Shown: positions 8,196-14,021, numbered from the stretch's first letter. The stretch: DNA of 15,988 nt from TWA4 sp964613155 (GCA_964613155.1 CAZTHP010000062.1:1-15988); one strand, 5' to 3'. Notes: generated by a model from the sequence alone, not told the origin. Made by a program: numbers and translations.

Positions 8196-8564
8196 TTAAA
8201 AAATCTTAAAAAACCAAAATCCCGTTTCAATCCAATACAAAACCTGAAGTCCCATCGTCATGACCAAAGCCCATACTGCCACAGTAAAAAAAGCGGTTTT
8301 AATCCTGCGATAGCGATTATAGTGCAGCACTTTCATCTGTGCATCCGCCAGGACATTGTGCAGCCCTTCATCCGAATCCATATAAATAAATTCTGTATTA
8401 TCCTCCAACGCATTTAAAGCCATCTGAAGGGTCAGACACACCTTCAATTCTTCCTTACAGTCCTCACAAGTTTCCAGATGCTCGATCCACTCCTCCTGCT
8501 GCGCAATCGGATACACACCTTCTAAAAAATCGGTCATGGCCTTACAAGCCTCTCTGCATTCCAT
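8196..8564 (-). CDS. Membrane-anchored zinc-finger (anti-sigma-like, zf-HC2) protein
   Basis: The 122-residue protein begins with a ZAS-like zinc site: Cys3, then 25 residues, then His29-x3-Cys33-x2-Cys36. This is the exact spacing of zinc-binding anti-sigma factors such as RsrA. The middle is acidic (about 54-75). After the basic patch YNRYRRIK comes one hydrophobic segment, about 90-112, and a short aromatic tail. The topology is therefore a cytosolic zinc domain on a single membrane anchor. No sigma-factor gene lies next to it; it is the first gene of the polA operon. AGGAGAGG lies upstream of the ATG. It could be an anti-sigma factor for a distant sigma, or an unrelated zf-HC2 membrane protein. 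I do not recognise a named gene. Confidence 0.8.
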   Translation of the reverse strand: MECREACKAMTDFLEGVYPIAQQEEWIEHLETCEDCKEELKVCLTLQMALNALEDNTEFIYMDSDEGLHNVLADAQMKVLHYNRYRRIKTAFFTVAVWALVMTMGLQVLYWIETGFWFFKIF

Positions 8565-8674
8565 ACTGCCATTCCTCTCCTGCCGACTGCCGGACCAAAC
8601 AATGAAAGCCTGTTCCGCAGCCGCTGTATTAAAGCAGACTTTTATAAATCCTTCCTACTTTCATAATTGCACTT

Positions 8675-8703
8675 ATCATACCGCATCAAAACAATTAATG
8701 CAA
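8675..8703 (-). promoter_or_regulatory. Sigma-A promoter of the zinc finger-polA-coaE-walJ operon
   Basis: On the minus strand, TTGCAT (8703-8698) and TATGAT (8680-8675) are separated by 17 bases. Transcription would start near 8668, leaving a leader of about 100 bases before the zinc-finger gene. I see no other good promoter for polA, so the operon is probably read from here. Confidence 0.72.
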
Positions 8704-8822
8704 GGGTGTTGATGGCTTTTGCACTCACCTCCCTAGATGAAAACTCGAATAAAAGAAGACAAAACAGCCACAATAACCCTGTAAAATCGAATTTTTGAAA
8801 ATTCTAAGGAGGAAAGAAAACT

Positions 8823-8936
8823 ATGATCTGGATCGCAATTGGATGTTTCGTCTCCGGAACGATAAGCGGTGCCCTCTTAATGAGCTTATGCATTGCTGCC
8901 GGAAATAACCGTCAGGAAGAAGCCATCGAATCCTGA
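8823..8936 (+). CDS. DUF3789-like membrane microprotein
   Basis: This 37-codon gene has a strong ribosome binding site (AAGGAGGAAAG, with the ATG after a short A-rich spacer). The product starts MIWIAIGCFVSG and is one hydrophobic helix (residues 1-26) ending in LCIAAG, followed by a short charged tail NNRQEEAIES. Length, helix and the CIAAG-then-charged ending match the DUF3789 family of tiny bacterial and phage proteins, which has no known function. The family call is from memory of its sequence pattern. The last 25 bases overlap, tail to tail, the 3' end of the MBL gene on the other strand. I could not place a convincing promoter. Confidence 0.7.
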   Translation: MIWIAIGCFVSGTISGALLMSLCIAAGNNRQEEAIES

Positions 8937-9673
8937 TAAAGCAGCTGCATAAAGGACTCTGGAGTGCGGATTGGAACCGTTCCTTTGTAACGCTGCATTC
9001 CTCGCTCCAGAACCTCATGATAACGCATCTGATCCTCTGCCTCTAATGGCATATGATACACAATGGCTTCGCGCGGCTGTAAAGAATCTAAAAATTTACG
9101 CCCTGCTGTAAGCGAAAGAAAAAATGGATTGATAAACGCCAGATCCACTTTCCCCTGAAAATGCACAAACAATGACAATGCTGCAAAACTTTTATAGAGA
9201 AAAACAGGATCCGCGTCCCCACTGAAAAAAAACGTTTTCCCTGCATACTCCAGGAAAAAAGCACGATGCGCAACCGGCTCTCCTTTGTCCATCAAATGAC
9301 GGCAAGGAATCGAAGCCAAGGTGTACAAAGGATTCGTGTTCCAGACAACATCTTCAAACTTTTGTTCCAAAACTTTAACAGAATCTTCTTCCAAAGCATT
9401 TGGAGAATTTTGGGGGAAATCCACGCGAATCTGCGCATCTTGCTGACGAAGCGCTTCCACTCCAGCAGCCGAATAATGATCGCGGTGAATATGCGTTACA
9501 AGCAAATCCGATAAATTTTCAAAGGGTGTCTCTTTGTCCAAAATAGCCTTTCGAACCGCCGCAGGAATTGCATCAAAGCACACGCAATCTTCAAAAAGAC
9601 CATCTATTAAAAGACCGCTCTTTCCATCGGTTAAATAAACCCCTGCATTGGCAATATAATAAATTGATACCAT
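8912..9673 (-). CDS. Metallo-beta-lactamase-fold hydrolase (UlaG-like)
   Basis: The 253-residue protein is an MBL-fold enzyme of unknown substrate. The metal motif HIHRDH is at residues 61-66. Further fold landmarks are GLLIDG (about 20-25), the strand pair FFFSGDADP with a likely metal-bridging Asp, and the late His of VYHMPLE. The overall pattern resembles the UlaG/YtnP-like group more than the WalJ group, and the two MBL proteins in this window are not close paralogues. AGGATAGAAG precedes the ATG. It is read from its own strong promoter and is divergent from spo0A. No neighbouring gene suggests a substrate. Confidence 0.82.
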   Translation of the reverse strand: MVSIYYIANAGVYLTDGKSGLLIDGLFEDCVCFDAIPAAVRKAILDKETPFENLSDLLVTHIHRDHYSAAGVEALRQQDAQIRVDFPQNSPNALEEDSVKVLEQKFEDVVWNTNPLYTLASIPCRHLMDKGEPVAHRAFFLEYAGKTFFFSGDADPVFLYKSFAALSLFVHFQGKVDLAFINPFFLSLTAGRKFLDSLQPREAIVYHMPLEAEDQMRYHEVLERGMQRYKGTVPIRTPESFMQLLYQDSMASS

Positions 9674-9761
9674 CTTCTATCCTATTCTTGGAAATCCCAC
9701 TCATTCAAACCTTCTGCTTTTCAGACAGCTTTTAGGAAGATTTCCCAATTTTTTTCTTAAT

Positions 9762-9790
9762 ATTATAAGAGTCTTCTGCACAAATTGCAA
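9762..9790 (-). promoter_or_regulatory. Strong sigma-A promoter of the UlaG-like MBL gene
   Basis: On the minus strand, TTGCAA (9790-9785) and a perfect TATAAT (9767-9762) are separated by 17 bases, so this is close to consensus. Transcription would start near 9755, about 80 bases before the MBL gene. The 208-base gap to spo0A must also hold the spo0A promoter. A TATAAA lies at about 9850 on the plus strand, but it lacks a good -35, and I find no clear sigma-H site or 0A box. Confidence 0.75.
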
Positions 9791-9881
9791 GAAATCAATT
9801 TCATTGGCATTTTTTTGTAATATTTCCAAAAAATTCTCGTTCAAAACTTTATAAAATGTCAAAACAGGAGGAATTTTTATT

Positions 9882-10676
9882 ATGAATCGATTAAATGTTG
9901 CAATTGCAGATGATAATGAACGCGTCATTCAATCCTTAAGTGAAGTCATCGAAAAAGACGAGCATATGCATTTAATTGGAAAATCAACCAATGGCAAAGA
10001 TTGTTATGAACTGATCAAACAAAAACAGCCTGATGTCGTATTAGTCGATCTGATCATGCCCAAATTGGATGGTTTGATGGTTATCCACAAGGTAAACCAG
10101 GACGAAAGCATTCAAAAAAAGCCGGAATTTATCGTGATGTCCGCCGCCGGCAGCGAGCGGTTGACAGAAGATGCCTTCCGCCAGGGTGCTGCTTACTATT
10201 TGATGAAGCCACTCGACTATTCTACCATCACCAGTCAGATTCGAAATGTCATGCAGCCCTCCCGCAGACCGGATGTACATCGCCATTTTTCCGGTGAAAC
10301 CCGTGAAGAATACATGGAACGAAATCTGGAAAATGATGTAACCGAAATGATCCACGAAGTAGGCGTACCGGCTCATATCAAAGGCTATCAATATTTGCGG
10401 GATGCAATCATCATGTCTGTACAGGATATGGAATTGCTAAACTCTATCACTAAGATTCTCTATCCAACAATCGCTAAAAAACATAAAACAACCCCCAGCC
10501 GTGTCGAACGCGCTATTCGTCACGCAATTGAAGTTGCCTGGTCACGAGGACGCATGGACACGATTGACGCCTTATTTGGCTATACGATCAACACTGGAAA
10601 AGGGAAACCAACCAATTCGGAATTCATCGCCATGATCGCCGATAAAATCAGACTGGAATATAAGCGAAAAATCTGA
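9882..10676 (+). CDS. spo0A: Stage 0 sporulation response regulator Spo0A
   Basis: Spo0A is the master transcription factor that commits endospore formers to sporulation once phosphorylated. The receiver domain has acidic residues Asp10 and Asp11, phospho-acceptor Asp56 in VVLVDLIMPKLDG, Ser87 and Lys109 in LMKPLD. After a linker (about 125-150), the DNA-binding effector domain carries HEVGVPAHIKGYQYLRDAI and the helix-turn-helix part TPSRVERAIRHAIEVAWSRG, nearly invariant in Spo0A. Its length of 264 residues is normal. AGGAGG precedes the ATG. In most Firmicutes spo0A follows spoIVB; here its upstream neighbour is a divergent MBL gene. The gene looks intact and its presence argues that the host can sporulate. 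Confidence 0.98.
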   Translation: MNRLNVAIADDNERVIQSLSEVIEKDEHMHLIGKSTNGKDCYELIKQKQPDVVLVDLIMPKLDGLMVIHKVNQDESIQKKPEFIVMSAAGSERLTEDAFRQGAAYYLMKPLDYSTITSQIRNVMQPSRRPDVHRHFSGETREEYMERNLENDVTEMIHEVGVPAHIKGYQYLRDAIIMSVQDMELLNSITKILYPTIAKKHKTTPSRVERAIRHAIEVAWSRGRMDTIDALFGYTINTGKGKPTNSEFIAMIADKIRLEYKRKI

Positions 10677-10682
10677 TATAAT
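10674..10682 (+). promoter_or_regulatory. Extended -10 promoter at the spo0A stop codon
   Basis: TGATATAAT is a perfect extended -10 element, and its TGA is also the stop codon of spo0A. The -35 region (TGGAAT, 10654-10659) is weak, as is common for extended -10 promoters. It would start a short transcript leader of about 25 bases for the 116-aa gene, allowing expression apart from spo0A. Confidence 0.5.
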
Positions 10683-10713
10683 GCCACTATCTGACAGGAC
10701 GGAGGCATAAAAA

Positions 10714-11064
10714 ATGAGGTTACCTTTTTTCGACCGATTTATTAAAAACCATAGTTTACAATCTGTAGATATGGAAGAAGTCATCGATAAACTACTGCGG
10801 GAAATCATGCGAAATCCCCAGAATGATTACGAACAGGCTGCCAATAACATCGATGCCAGTATCGACTATGCCCGGATCGCAATGGAACAAATTGAACTGC
10901 ATGCACCTGTTTTGTTGCAAACAATGCAGCAAATCGCACAGGAACCAGACGATACGATCCTTTCGGAAAAAACAGGCATTATCCTGCCTTATATCGCACA
11001 GCTGCGAGAAATCATGGATCGTCAAAACTACGAAGACGATATATTTCTTTTAGAAGACGATTGA
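10714..11064 (+). CDS. Hypothetical 116-aa acidic helical protein
   Basis: I do not recognise this protein. It has a basic N-terminus, MRLPFFDRFIKNH, followed by long amphipathic stretches rich in Glu, Gln and Ile that look entirely helical. It ends with an acidic tail, YEDDIFLLEDD. There is no signal peptide, membrane segment or Cys motif. The site GGACGGAGG lies at good spacing from the ATG, and codon use resembles its neighbours, so I take it as real. It sits 37 bases after spo0A and has a possible own promoter at the spo0A stop codon. A link to sporulation is only positional. The final codons are the first bases of a 55-bp repeat unit. Confidence 0.75.
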   Translation: MRLPFFDRFIKNHSLQSVDMEEVIDKLLREIMRNPQNDYEQAANNIDASIDYARIAMEQIELHAPVLLQTMQQIAQEPDDTILSEKTGIILPYIAQLREIMDRQNYEDDIFLLEDD

Positions 11065-11220
11065 TAAGCATCCTGTTTCGGAAAACAATCCGGAATCAAT
11101 GTTTTTTACTGATGACTGACAAGCAATCCTTTTCAGAAAACAATTCTGCATGGAGCAGTTTTACTGACGATTGATAAGCAATCCTTTTCAGAAGATGATT
11201 CTGCATGAATCGGTTTTAAC
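11056..11220 (+). repeat. Three tandem 55-bp imperfect repeats
   Basis: Units lie at 11056-11110, 11111-11165 and 11166-11220, with no gaps. Each opens with a GAC/GAT-rich GAYGAYTGAYAAGC and continues with AATCCTTTTCAGAA-like sequence and a TTTTACT/TTTTAAC end. Units 2 and 3 are the most alike. The first nine bases of unit 1 are the last two sense codons and the stop of the 116-aa gene. Since 55 is not a multiple of three, the repeat is not a coding expansion. Each unit can form a small hairpin (for example CAGAA/TTCTG in units 2 and 3). Confidence 0.85.
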
Positions 11221-11273
11221 AAGAGGATATCAGGATTCAGGCAATACCCAATTCGATGAAAATGGCAGCAGGG

Positions 11274-11330
11274 TATACTCCCTTTTAGGCAGACAAGCCA
11301 ATCAATACTTGTCGTTTAAGAGGGAGCATA
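11274..11330 (+). promoter_or_regulatory. Long leader hairpin upstream of the ABC-F gene
   Basis: The 5' arm 11274-11297 pairs with the 3' arm 11308-11330. Six pairs (GACAAG/CTTGTC) flank a 10-base loop, and after a single bulged A there are 13 more pairs including three G-U. After one mismatch, three further pairs close the stem. The 3' arm contains GAGGGAG, which would serve as ribosome binding site for the ATG at 11335, and ATATTTTATG follows. Upstream, ATACCC (11244-11249) can pair with GGGTAT (11271-11276), sharing TAT with the main stem, so two structures compete. It may be a terminator for the upstream gene, an attenuator, or a device that hides the ribosome binding site. Confidence 0.55.
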
Positions 11331-11334
11331 TTTT

Positions 11335-11382
11335 ATGTCTAAATTGATGTCAAAAAGGACGAAGGAGGTTTTAGCGATATGA
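11335..11382 (+). CDS. Possible 15-residue leader peptide of the ABC-F gene
   Basis: An ATG eight bases after GGGAG opens a 15-codon frame, MSKLMSKRTKEVLAI. Its TGA overlaps the ABC-F ATG as ATGA (11379-11382), and the AAGGAGG site of the ABC-F gene lies inside this frame. Such an arrangement suits translational coupling or ribosome-mediated control, which is known for several antibiotic-responsive ABC-F genes. The frame is short and could be chance. I have no evidence that it is translated. Confidence 0.35.
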   Translation: MSKLMSKRTKEVLAI

Positions 11383-13298
11383 ATTTGATGACCATGGAGC
11401 ATCTAACAAAATTTTATACCGAACGAATGCTTTTTGAAGACGCCGATTTTTCCATTAATACAGGCGAAAAAATCGGTATAATCGGCATTAACGGAACCGG
11501 AAAATCCACTTTACTGCGAATTGCAGCCGGTTTAGAAGAACCAGATGAAGGAACGGTGATTTCCAATCGAAATCTAAAAATCCGTTACCTTCCACAAAAT
11601 CCAGAATTTGCCGAAGGGGAACATGTACTCTCTTACGTACTTTCGCAAAATCAGATAGGTGAAGACAGCATGGATTTTGCTTTAGAAGCAGATGCGAAAA
11701 ACATACTGACACAATTTTCCATTCCCGATTATGATGCACCAGTCTCCCAGCTTTCCGGCGGACAGCGAAAACGCTTGGCTCTTGCCGCTGTTTTGCTCTC
11801 CGGTGCGGATCTGCTGATCTTAGACGAGCCCACCAACCATTTGGACAGCGAAATGGCCGGCTGGCTGGAAGAATTTCTAAAGAATTTTCGTGGTGCCATC
11901 TTGATGGTTACACATGACCGCTATTTTTTAGATTCTGTCACCAACCGCATCGTCGAAATTGATAAAGGAAAATTATATTCTTACAGCACCAATTATTTAG
12001 GATTTTTAAAATTAAAAGCCGAACGAGAGGCGATGCTGGAAGCAACCGAACGCAAGCGCCAAAGTATTCTCCGCGTCGAAATCGAATGGATGATGCGTGG
12101 TGCCAGAGCACGTTCCACCAAACAAAAAGCCCATATTGCGCGTTATGAAGAATTAAAAAATCAGCAAGCACCTGTGATCGGTGATAAAAAAGTGCAATTT
12201 GCCTCTGCCTCTACTCGTATGGGGCGCACGACGATTGAAATAGAAGATCTCTGTAAAGGTTTTGGCAGCAAAAAACTGATCGAACATTTTCAGTATATTT
12301 TCTTGAAAAACGACCGAATCGGAATCATCGGACACAACGGCTGTGGAAAATCGACTCTTATGAAAATGATCATGGGACTCGAACAGCCAGATTCCGGCAG
12401 TATTAAAATCGGTCAAACAATTAAAATCGGATATTTCAGTCAGGAAAATGAATATATGAATCCTTCTTTGAAATTAATCGAATATATTCGCGATCAAGCA
12501 GAATATGTCAGAACCTCAGAGGGGGTTATTACAGCTTCCCAGATGCTGGAACGCTTTTTATTTCCCCGGCATGTCCACTATACCCGAATTGAAAAACTCT
12601 CCGGCGGTGAAAAAAGACGACTTTATCTGCTGCGAATTTTAATGGAAGCCCCTAACGTACTGATCTTAGACGAACCCACCAATGATCTGGATATTCAAAC
12701 TATGACAATTTTAGAAGATTATCTGGATTCTTTTGACGGAATTGTCATTACAGTATCACATGACCGCTATTTCCTGGATCGTGTCGTACGAAGAATTTTC
12801 GCATTTGAAGAAAATGGACATCTGACCCAATATGAAGGTGGCTATACCGATTATGAAAATACGGTAAAAGCCAAACAAAAAAATATTTCTGAAACAAGTT
12901 CAGCATTTTCGAAATCCAATCTGAAAACGAATGAAAGCTCCAAAATCAGTGAAAGCAGCAATCTTTCCACAGAAGGCTGCACAACCGCGGATGTCTCTAC
13001 TTTAGAAAGCGATGCCAGCAAAAAAAATCGAAATGGCCGTACACATGCTGTCAAATTACGTTTTACTTATAAAGAAGCAAAAGAATACGAAACGATTGAA
13101 ACGGAAATTCATTCGCTGGAAACACGGATTACAGAAATCGAAGCAGAAATGTCTGCAAAAGCTTCCGATTATACTGCACTGAACCAATTAATGCAGGAAA
13201 AAGATACCTTGGAAGAAACTTTACTCGAAAAAATGGATCGATGGGAATATCTGGAGAACCTTGCCGCCCAGATTGAAGCGCAAACAACCGCTCACTAA
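11379..13298 (+). CDS. ABC-F family ATPase, Uup/YfmR type (translation factor)
   Basis: The 639-residue soluble protein has two ATPase domains and no membrane segments. NBD1 carries Walker A GINGTGKS (36-43), signature LSGGQ (125-129), and Walker B with LDEPTNHLD (148-156). The inter-domain arm (about 205-265), with WMMRGARARSTKQKA, is the ribosomal P-site tRNA-interaction region. NBD2 has GHNGCGKS (318-325), LSGGE (407-411) and LDEPTNDLD (430-438). A Ser/Thr-rich linker (about 500-550) leads to a C-terminal coiled coil (about 565-635) as in Uup/YfmR. YfmR-type proteins help ribosomes past stalled sequences; a resistance role cannot be excluded. AAGGAGG sits nine bases before the ATG. The leader with a long hairpin suggests regulated expression. 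Confidence 0.92.
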   Translation: MNLMTMEHLTKFYTERMLFEDADFSINTGEKIGIIGINGTGKSTLLRIAAGLEEPDEGTVISNRNLKIRYLPQNPEFAEGEHVLSYVLSQNQIGEDSMDFALEADAKNILTQFSIPDYDAPVSQLSGGQRKRLALAAVLLSGADLLILDEPTNHLDSEMAGWLEEFLKNFRGAILMVTHDRYFLDSVTNRIVEIDKGKLYSYSTNYLGFLKLKAEREAMLEATERKRQSILRVEIEWMMRGARARSTKQKAHIARYEELKNQQAPVIGDKKVQFASASTRMGRTTIEIEDLCKGFGSKKLIEHFQYIFLKNDRIGIIGHNGCGKSTLMKMIMGLEQPDSGSIKIGQTIKIGYFSQENEYMNPSLKLIEYIRDQAEYVRTSEGVITASQMLERFLFPRHVHYTRIEKLSGGEKRRLYLLRILMEAPNVLILDEPTNDLDIQTMTILEDYLDSFDGIVITVSHDRYFLDRVVRRIFAFEENGHLTQYEGGYTDYENTVKAKQKNISETSSAFSKSNLKTNESSKISESSNLSTEGCTTADVSTLESDASKKNRNGRTHAVKLRFTYKEAKEYETIETEIHSLETRITEIEAEMSAKASDYTALNQLMQEKDTLEETLLEKMDRWEYLENLAAQIEAQTTAH

Positions 13299-13353
13299 TC
13301 TTCTAATCTCTATTTCTTCTAATTTTTGCTTCTTCCTACTTTTATAAATACTT

Positions 13354-13535
13354 TACTATAAATGAGCAAATAGCAAAAGTTGCACAAAAGCAATCAGATT
13401 TGTCTGCTGTACAAATGCTGTACAAAGATTTTTTTCAGCTGTAGTCCCTTAAATCTTTGTAATGTAAAAACATCTTTGTGCATTATTTTAAATTTGCTCA
13501 TCTATAATATTTTAATCATTTGCTCATTTATAGTA
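13354..13535. repeat. 18-bp perfect inverted repeat with a third, direct copy
   Basis: TACTATAAATGAGCAAAT (13354-13371) recurs perfectly inverted as ATTTGCTCATTTATAGTA (13518-13535). A third copy, in the same direction as the second, lies at 13492-13509 with two mismatches, and the matching continues into TTTTAATCA after both. The arms are about 146 bases apart. This could be a set of regulator or recombinase binding sites, or the ends of a small decayed element. Confidence 0.75.
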
Positions 13536-13563
13536 TTTTAATCAAATGTAAAATAAAATTCCA

Positions 13564-13648
13564 CTTTGTAAGAGAGCATGCGGACATTTTTTAGACAGCC
13601 ATGCCCATTCCATCTTATACTTATAGGGATGGAATTTACTCTTACAAG
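13564..13648 (+). ncRNA. Candidate branched (three-way junction) structured RNA
   Basis: An outer stem TTGTAAGAG/CTCTTACAA (13566-13574 with 13639-13647) encloses two further hairpins. These are GCATG/CATGC (13576-13580 with 13600-13604) and ATTCCATC/GATGGAAT (13607-13614 with 13628-13635). The three stems nest without conflict. I know of no family that matches, and the P2 stem is short. It could equally be operator DNA. Confidence 0.3.
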
Positions 13649-13671
13649 TAACGATATAAATATTTTTTCAT

Positions 13672-13717
13672 AGATTTGAAAAAAACACTTGCTTTTTTTT
13701 CAAATCTGTGGTATCTT
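13672..13717 (+). promoter_or_regulatory. tRNA promoter overlapped by a 14-bp palindrome
   Basis: TTGCTT (13689-13694) and TATCTT (13712-13717) are 17 bases apart and end 13 bases before tRNA-Leu, so this is the likely tRNA promoter. A perfect 14-bp inverted repeat, AGATTTGAAAAAAA (13672-13685) with TTTTTTTCAAATCT (13694-13707), lies across the -35 and the spacer. The palindrome may be an upstream terminator or a binding site. Confidence 0.6.
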
Positions 13718-13730
13718 ATATCTCGTTGAT

Positions 13731-13814
13731 GCCGGTGTGTCGGAATTGGCAGACGAGACAGACTCAAAATCTGTTATCCGCAAGGGTGTGTGGGTTCGAG
13801 TCCCACCACCGGCA
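13731..13814 (+). tRNA. tRNA-Leu (anticodon CAA)
   Basis: The 84-base sequence folds as a class II tRNA. The acceptor GCCGGTG pairs with CACCGGC, with discriminator A at 13814. The anticodon stem ACAGA/TCTGT closes loop CTCAAAA, giving anticodon CAA, which reads UUG. A long variable arm follows, and the T arm is GTGGG-TTCGAGT-CCCAC. The CCA end is not encoded, since CTG follows. A promoter is just upstream and a terminator hairpin just downstream. Confidence 0.97.
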
Positions 13815-13816
13815 CT

Positions 13817-13846
13817 GAAAAACCAGTCTTATACAGCTGGTTTTTC
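13817..13846 (+). terminator. Terminator-like hairpin between the two tRNAs
   Basis: GAAAAACCAG (13817-13826) and CTGGTTTTTC (13837-13846) are perfect inverted copies around a 10-base loop; CATCTTTTC follows. It sits between tRNA-Leu and tRNA-Thr. If it terminates fully, tRNA-Thr needs its own promoter, which I do not see, so it may be partial or a processing hairpin. Confidence 0.65.
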
Positions 13847-13856
13847 ATCTTTTCAC

Positions 13857-13929
13857 GCTTCATTAGCTCAGTTGGTAGAGCACTTCACTCGTAATGAAGG
13901 GGTCGCCGGTTCAAGTCCGGCATGGAGCT
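13857..13929 (+). tRNA. tRNA-Thr (anticodon CGT)
   Basis: The 73-base sequence forms a standard cloverleaf. The acceptor GCTTCAT pairs with ATGGAGC (one G-T pair), with discriminator T. The D arm is TAGCTCAGTTGGTAGAGCA. The anticodon stem CTTCA/TGAAG closes loop CTCGTAA, so the anticodon is CGT, reading ACG. The T arm is GCCGG-TTCAAGT-CCGGC. CCA is not encoded. It follows tRNA-Leu by 42 bases and probably shares its transcript. Confidence 0.97.
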
Positions 13930-13934
13930 GCTTG

Positions 13935-13970
13935 AAAAAGCCAGTAACTACGCAGGTTACTGGCTTTTTT
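13935..13970 (+). terminator. Intrinsic terminator of the tRNA operon
   Basis: AAAAAGCCAGTAAC (13935-13948) pairs perfectly with GTTACTGGCTTTTT around a 7-base loop and ends in six T residues. This is a textbook rho-independent terminator directly after tRNA-Thr. Confidence 0.9.
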
Positions 13971-14000
13971 GTTGTGCTTAGAATAAGGTCGGAAAATGCA

Positions 14001-14021
14001 TTTGACTACATTTTGACTACA
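14001..14021 (+). repeat. Tandem TTTGACTACA repeats, possible integrase-binding remnant
   Basis: TTTGACTACA occurs at 14001-14010 and again at 14012-14021, an 11-base period and so nearly one helical turn. Short tandem sites of this kind beside a tRNA 3' end resemble arm-type sites of tyrosine recombinases from integrative elements. No integrase gene is present in the window, so this would be a remnant or a vacant site. Confidence 0.35.

Larger units (their letters stand above)
13299..13730. other. 432-bp AT-rich intergenic region with repeats, no gene
   Basis: No frame here has both a ribosome binding site and coding character. It holds tandem GCTGTACAAA copies (about 13399-13419), an ACAAAGATTT/AAATCTTTGT inverted repeat (about 13417-13460), the 18-bp inverted repeat at 13354/13518, a branched-hairpin candidate at 13564-13648 and the tRNA promoter at its end. 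No clear terminator follows the ABC-F stop codon. Confidence 0.6.

Noticed and set aside
9701..9928. A 75-codon minus-strand frame upstream of spo0A
   Set aside because: It covers the MBL promoter and the start of spo0A in antisense and has no ribosome site.
11221..11378. A T-box or known metabolite riboswitch ahead of the ABC-F gene
   Set aside because: I see no T-box sequence, specifier layout or conserved aptamer motif, only competing hairpins.
13299..13730. A CRISPR array or plasmid origin with iterons
   Set aside because: The repeats are few, unevenly spaced and in mixed orientation, and no cas or replication gene is near.
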